8,757 nucleotides of DNA, from the NCBI GenBank assembly GCA_030615305.1, contig JAUWZL010000026.1, positions 1 to 8,757 on the forward strand. The letters run 5' to 3'. The DNA is from Dehalococcoidia bacterium. Its GTDB lineage: Bacteria > Chloroflexota > Dehalococcoidia > Dehalococcoidales > JAUWZL01. How positions within the stretch are numbered: the stretch's first letter is position 1; each line of letters opens with the position of its first letter. A model generated the notes under the pieces. It saw only the letters and a list, made by a program, of their open reading frames with translations, did not search any database and was not told the origin of the DNA. The position numbers and the translations under genes are program-made. Below, one piece after another: positions 6,133 to 8,757 of the stretch.

Positions 6133-7301
6133 TTATTTCGCCCAAACTCCTCTTTAACCTTAATAACTATTTCAGGATTGGCTACCAGGTCAACCACGGT
6201 CATAGCTAGAGCTTTGGCGCCATCAAGCAGCCCCTTAATACCCGCTTCTGAGGCGGCTGCCTCAGCAAACTGGGAGGAATGGACTACTACTTCTTCTGGG
6301 GCTATAGCTACCCGGGGATGAATACTGGGTACTAGCTGGCTGACATTACCCATATCGGTACTGTCAAAGGCTTGCCTAAGGTCAGCGAGGCTAACCTTAC
6401 GCCCCAGGGATTGCATATTCCGCCTAAATAGGCGGGCCAGGGTTAGATTATTACGCAGAGGAGCATAGCGTATGCCTCCCCACCGATATTCAAGGCGGGC
6501 TCCGCTAGCGGTGGCGGCTCCGATGAAGCAGTTTAACACCCTTGCCTTCAGTTCCTCAAGATAGGCGTCATCTTCAGCACGCACCAGAAAGACTCCAGCA
6601 CTATGGGATGGGACAATATTGGCTGCCTGCCCACCATCAGTAATGATACCATGGATGCGGTCTCTATCCTTAATGTGCTGCCTCAGTGAATTGATGCCAG
6701 CAAAGGAGTTGAGCATAGCCTCCAGAGCGTTGATGCCTGCCTCCGGCCTGGCTGCGGCGTGAGCTGCTTTGCCAAAGAACTCAACCTCCAGTGTCTGGCA
6801 GGCAAGGGCTCGGCTGGTGGCGGTATCATATACCCCCGGGTGCACCATCATAGCCATGTCCAAATCGTCAAAGGCACCCCTCTCAACCATTATTGTCTTG
6901 CCCCCGTATAGCTCCTCAGCCGGCGTGCCGACAACCAGGATACTGCCGCCGAATTGGTCAATAACCAGCTTAGATGCTACCCCAGCGCCAACAGCGCTGG
7001 CAGCTATAAGATTGTGACCGCAAGCATGACCAAGATCAGGCAAGGCGTCATACTCAGCCAGAATAGCGATAGCTGGTTTCCCTCGCCCATAGCTACCTCT
7101 GAATGCAGTCGGTAGCTCACAGACGCCCCGTTCTACAGAGAAACCGTTTTCCTCGAGGTATTGAGCCAACCAGGCGGCTGCCTTAACCTCGTGGAAGCCT
7201 AGCTCAGGGTTAGAATGGATCTTCAGGCTCAGGTCACTGAGCTGATGGCAGTGAGCATCTACTTCGCCCACTACTGAAGCCTTCAGTTTTTCCATGTGCA
7301 T
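6129..7301 (-). CDS. M20-family metal-dependent amidohydrolase (AbgB-like/M20D)
   Basis: This is a 390-residue cytoplasmic dimetal amidohydrolase. Characterised relatives hydrolyse the amide bond of N-acyl amino acids, indole-acetyl amino acids or aminobenzoyl-glutamate; the substrate here cannot be read from sequence. Predicted metal ligands, by analogy with M20D enzymes, are Cys94 and His96 (HACGHN), Glu129 or Glu130 (PAEE), His154 (MVHPG) and His341 (VVVHSS). The lid/dimerisation domain, roughly 170-285, contains the KAAHAAARP motif with His181. STDMGNVSQLVPSIHP (314-329) is typical of the AbgB-like group. It is first in the operon, with its own promoter candidate at 7377-7349. An AGGGGG run at 7312-7307 is 5 nt before ATG 7301; the second Met (7295) is also possible but is spaced less well. 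It may release an acid or amine that the downstream system acts on, but this is a guess from position only. Confidence 0.92.
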   Translation of the reverse strand: MHMEKLKASVVGEVDAHCHQLSDLSLKIHSNPELGFHEVKAAAWLAQYLEENGFSVERGVCELPTAFRGSYGRGKPAIAILAEYDALPDLGHACGHNLIAASAVGAGVASKLVIDQFGGSILVVGTPAEELYGGKTIMVERGAFDDLDMAMMVHPGVYDTATSRALACQTLEVEFFGKAAHAAARPEAGINALEAMLNSFAGINSLRQHIKDRDRIHGIITDGGQAANIVPSHSAGVFLVRAEDDAYLEELKARVLNCFIGAATASGARLEYRWGGIRYAPLRNNLTLARLFRRNMQSLGRKVSLADLRQAFDSTDMGNVSQLVPSIHPRVAIAPEEVVVHSSQFAEAAASEAGIKGLLDGAKALAMTVVDLVANPEIVIKVKEEFGRNK

Positions 7302-7348
7302 ACTATCCCCCTGCAGCGGCGGCGCTTAACTACTATGGTTAGAACTTA

Positions 7349-7377
7349 ATTATAGCCTAACGGAAACAGGATTTCTA
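7349..7377 (-). promoter_or_regulatory. candidate sigma-70 promoter for the minus-strand operon
   Basis: Reading leftwards, TAGAAA (7377-7372, four of six matches to TTGACA) is separated by 17 nt from a perfect TATAAT (7354-7349). The start of transcription would fall near 7342, giving a leader of about 40 nt before the amidohydrolase ATG. The other minus-strand genes lack spacers large enough for obvious promoters, so this may drive the whole set. Called by eye. Confidence 0.55.
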
Positions 7378-7412
7378 GGCTTCAATCCCCTTACGCAATT
7401 CAATTCAATCTT

Positions 7413-7442
7413 TTGACAGAGGACCCACTTTAATAGTAAACT
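7413..7442 (+). promoter_or_regulatory. candidate sigma-70 promoter for etfBA
   Basis: A perfect TTGACA (7413-7418) is followed after 18 nt by TAAACT (7437-7442, four of six matches to TATAAT). Transcription would begin near 7449, leaving a leader of about 50 nt to the etfB start. Just upstream lies a short tandem CAATTCAATTCAATC (7396-7410), which could be an upstream element or a binding site, or may be chance. Called by eye. Confidence 0.5.
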
Positions 7443-7483
7443 AATCAGCGGAGTTTTGCCTCTAAAGGGCCAACCCTAAATGG

Positions 7484-7490
7484 AAGGAGG
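7484..7490 (+). promoter_or_regulatory. etfB: ribosome binding site that fixes the etfB start
   Basis: AAGGAGG lies 10 nt before ATG 7501. The longer in-frame ATG at 7480 would place this site inside the coding region and has no site of its own, so 7501 is preferred. Starting there also gives the standard ETF-beta opening MNIVVCVKQV. Confidence 0.85.
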
Positions 7491-7500
7491 AATAGGCACA

Positions 7501-8301
7501 ATGAACATCGTTGTCTGCGTTAAGCAGGTGATTGATCCTGAGGCACCCCCAGCCAGCTTCAAAATTGACCCTGCCACCAATAAGGTGATGCCTCCGCCCG
7601 GTGTACCACCAGTAATCAGCACCTTTGACGAGTACGCGGTAGAGGCGGCACTGAGAATCAAGGATGCCCAAGGTGGTAAAATCACCGCTATTAGCTTAGG
7701 CGCTAACTTGCTGCGGGATGTGGTGAAGAAGCCGCTATCTATGGGTGCTGACGAACTCATCCTGTTAGAGGATGAGGCTTTTGCCGAGGGTGATAGTTGG
7801 TCAACCGCTTACGCCCTAGCTATGGCTATCAAGAAGATAGGTGATTATGACCTTATACTCTGCGGCAGGCAGGCTGCTGACTGGGATGCCGGGCAAACAG
7901 GGTTGGGCATTGCTGAGATACTGGGACTGCCTAGCGTAACTGTAGCCAAGAAAATAGACATCATTGATGGTAAGGCAAGGGTGGAACGGGTAATCGCTGA
8001 TGGCTACGAGGTCATTGAGGTGCCCTTACCAGCTTTGATTACATTGAGCAATGAGCATGCTGAGCCACGCTATCCCACCCTGAAGGGGATAATGGCCGCA
8101 GCCAAAAAGCAACCTATTATCTGGAAATCAGCCGATATAGGGGTTGATTCTTCCCAGGTCGGTGACGCTGGCCGACGTACCAAAATGCTCAAGCTGTTCC
8201 AACCAGTTCGTAAAGGTAAGTGCGAGATTGTTGAAGGGGAGAGCCCAGAAGAGGCAGCGGCAAATCTAGCCCTGAAACTCAGGGAGAACAAGATACTATA
8301 A
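7501..8301 (+). CDS. etfB: electron transfer flavoprotein, beta subunit
   Basis: This is a 266-residue ETF beta subunit (FixA family). With EtfA it forms a soluble FAD heterodimer that shuttles electrons between acyl-CoA dehydrogenases and other redox partners. It opens with MNIVVCVKQV. FDEYAVEAALR (42-52) follows, where relatives often have NPFDEYA and this protein has STFDEYA after a proline-rich PPPGVPP. LCGRQAADWDAGQTG (120-134) is the family nucleotide-binding loop. PRYPTLKGIMAAAKK (189-203) is the ETF-beta signature region, and the tail is the usual EGESPEEAAANLALKL type. A classical versus electron-bifurcating type cannot be decided from this part. The adjoining etfA start is 42 nt downstream, so the two genes are co-transcribed. 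The operon diverges from the activase operon; no acyl-CoA dehydrogenase or ETF:quinone oxidoreductase gene is visible in the window. Confidence 0.95.
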   Translation: MNIVVCVKQVIDPEAPPASFKIDPATNKVMPPPGVPPVISTFDEYAVEAALRIKDAQGGKITAISLGANLLRDVVKKPLSMGADELILLEDEAFAEGDSWSTAYALAMAIKKIGDYDLILCGRQAADWDAGQTGLGIAEILGLPSVTVAKKIDIIDGKARVERVIADGYEVIEVPLPALITLSNEHAEPRYPTLKGIMAAAKKQPIIWKSADIGVDSSQVGDAGRRTKMLKLFQPVRKGKCEIVEGESPEEAAANLALKLRENKIL

Positions 8302-8328
8302 AGCTGGGGTTTTCACCAGTGTGAATTA

Positions 8329-8334
8329 GGGAGG
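8329..8334 (+). promoter_or_regulatory. etfA: ribosome binding site supporting a GTG start for etfA
   Basis: GGGAGG lies 9 nt before GTG 8344. The next in-frame ATG (8365) is 30 nt from the site and would remove the first residues of the domain, so GTG is preferred. Confidence 0.8.
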
Positions 8335-8343
8335 TAAATATTA

Positions 8344-8757
8344 GTGTCTGAATATAAAGGTGTCATGATTTATGGTGAGGTCACCAACGGCAAGCTAGCC
8401 GCCATTACTACTGAGCTATTGGGTTGCGGCAGAAAGCTGGCTGATGACCTGGGACAGGAACTATGCGCTGTGTTAGTTGGCAGTGGTATAAGCAGTTTAG
8501 CCCAGGAGGTTATTGCCTATGGCGCTGATAAAGTATACGTTATTGATGACCCACTGCTTAAAGACTATCAGACAGATTCCAATGTACTAGTTATGGAAAA
8601 GTTGGTCAAACATGTGATGCCCCAGATTCTTATTTTGGGACAAACGTCTATTGGTCGTGACTTAGCACCTAGGCTAGCCTTCAGGCTGGAGACAGCAGCC
8701 TCTATGGACTGTGTAGAGCTGGCTATTGACCCCGACTCGAAGTTACTCCTGCAAACC
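8344..8757 (+). CDS. etfA: electron transfer flavoprotein, alpha subunit, N-terminal part (cut by window edge)
   Basis: The first 138 codons are present and open to the end of the window. The translation begins VSEYKGVMIYGEV with a GTG start (read as Met). It contains the EtfA domain I pattern: ALVGSGI-like text (VLVGSGISSLAQEV), then YGADKVYVIDDPLL, and later ILGQTSIGRDLAPRLAFRLE followed by a segment reading DCVEL. The last of these is the conserved 'GxTxxGRDLAPRLA' region. The C-terminal FAD-binding domain lies beyond base 8757, so I cannot tell whether this ETF has features of the bifurcating type. It follows etfB with a 42-nt spacer that contains a weak 5-bp hairpin (8312-8325). The pair is presumably made in equal amounts. 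Confidence 0.93.
   Translation, partial: MSEYKGVMIYGEVTNGKLAAITTELLGCGRKLADDLGQELCAVLVGSGISSLAQEVIAYGADKVYVIDDPLLKDYQTDSNVLVMEKLVKHVMPQILILGQTSIGRDLAPRLAFRLETAASMDCVELAIDPDSKLLLQT

Noticed and set aside
7338..7361. Inverted repeat GTTAG/CTAAC around the minus-strand -10 box
   Set aside because: The arms are only 5 bp with a 14-bp gap and no extension; such a match is expected by chance.
7465..7477. Possible hairpin AGGG/CCCT in the etfB leader
   Set aside because: It has four base pairs, no run of T and no match to a riboswitch that I recognise.
7480..7500. Longer etfB start at ATG 7480
   Set aside because: It would put the AAGGAGG site inside the gene and add seven residues (MEGGIGT) ahead of the normal ETF-beta N-terminus.
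7476..7760. Open frame of 94 codons on the minus strand at the etfB start
   Set aside because: It is antisense to etfB and overlaps its ribosome site and N-terminal motif, with no family resemblance.
8312..8325. TTCAC/GTGAA hairpin between etfB and etfA
   Set aside because: It is a five-pair A+T-containing stem without a T-tract, too weak for a terminator; any role in setting subunit ratio would be speculation.
1..8757. CRISPR arrays, tRNA or rRNA genes, insertion sequences, phage genes
   Set aside because: No regular spaced repeats, cloverleaf-like sequences, rRNA cores, transposase motifs or terminal inverted repeats were seen on either strand.

Overview
The window reads as part of an anaerobic bacterial chromosome. 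The evidence is a CoA-dehydratase-type activase with Fe-S cysteines, three partner proteins with conserved cysteines, and an electron-transfer flavoprotein. PlsX argues against an archaeon. Base composition looks close to 50% G+C by eye. Chloroflexota (Dehalococcoidia-like) or a strict anaerobe of the Firmicutes type would fit, but this placement is a weak inference.

Layout. From about 7301 leftwards, nine genes run on the minus strand with almost no gaps and form one apparent operon: an M20-family amidohydrolase (6129-7301); three related proteins of the DUF2229/HgdB-like type (5131-6132, 4070-5140, 2979-4079); a BadF/HgdC-type ATPase (2005-2970); plsX (997-1992); trxA (678-1004); a small thioredoxin-fold-like protein (353-694); and trxB (1-356, cut by the window edge). 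Junctions are overlaps of 4, 8, 10, 10, 17 and 4 nt or gaps of 8 and 12 nt. To the right, etfB (7501-8301) and etfA (8344 to the edge) run on the plus strand. The spacer of about 200 bp holds a plausible sigma-70-type promoter for each direction.

How the genes may work together. In known systems the ATPase is an ATP-driven [4Fe-4S] electron donor for 2-hydroxyacyl-CoA dehydratases or benzoyl-CoA reductases. Here its neighbours are three paralogous two-domain proteins, each keeping three cysteines at equivalent positions. I read the four genes as a self-contained ATP-dependent low-potential redox device whose substrate is unknown, resembling the large fused 'activase-related' proteins broken into separate genes. 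The amidohydrolase could release or process a substrate. ETF could supply or accept electrons. The thioredoxin system could be the cell's general thiol system or could serve the cluster proteins. These functional links are inferred from gene order only.

Most notable observation. The three paralogs look like tandem duplications that kept their junction. At two junctions the C-terminal codons of one gene carry the start codon of the next inside a near-identical 10-nt overlap, and the third copy ends in a related sequence in which the ATG is absent.
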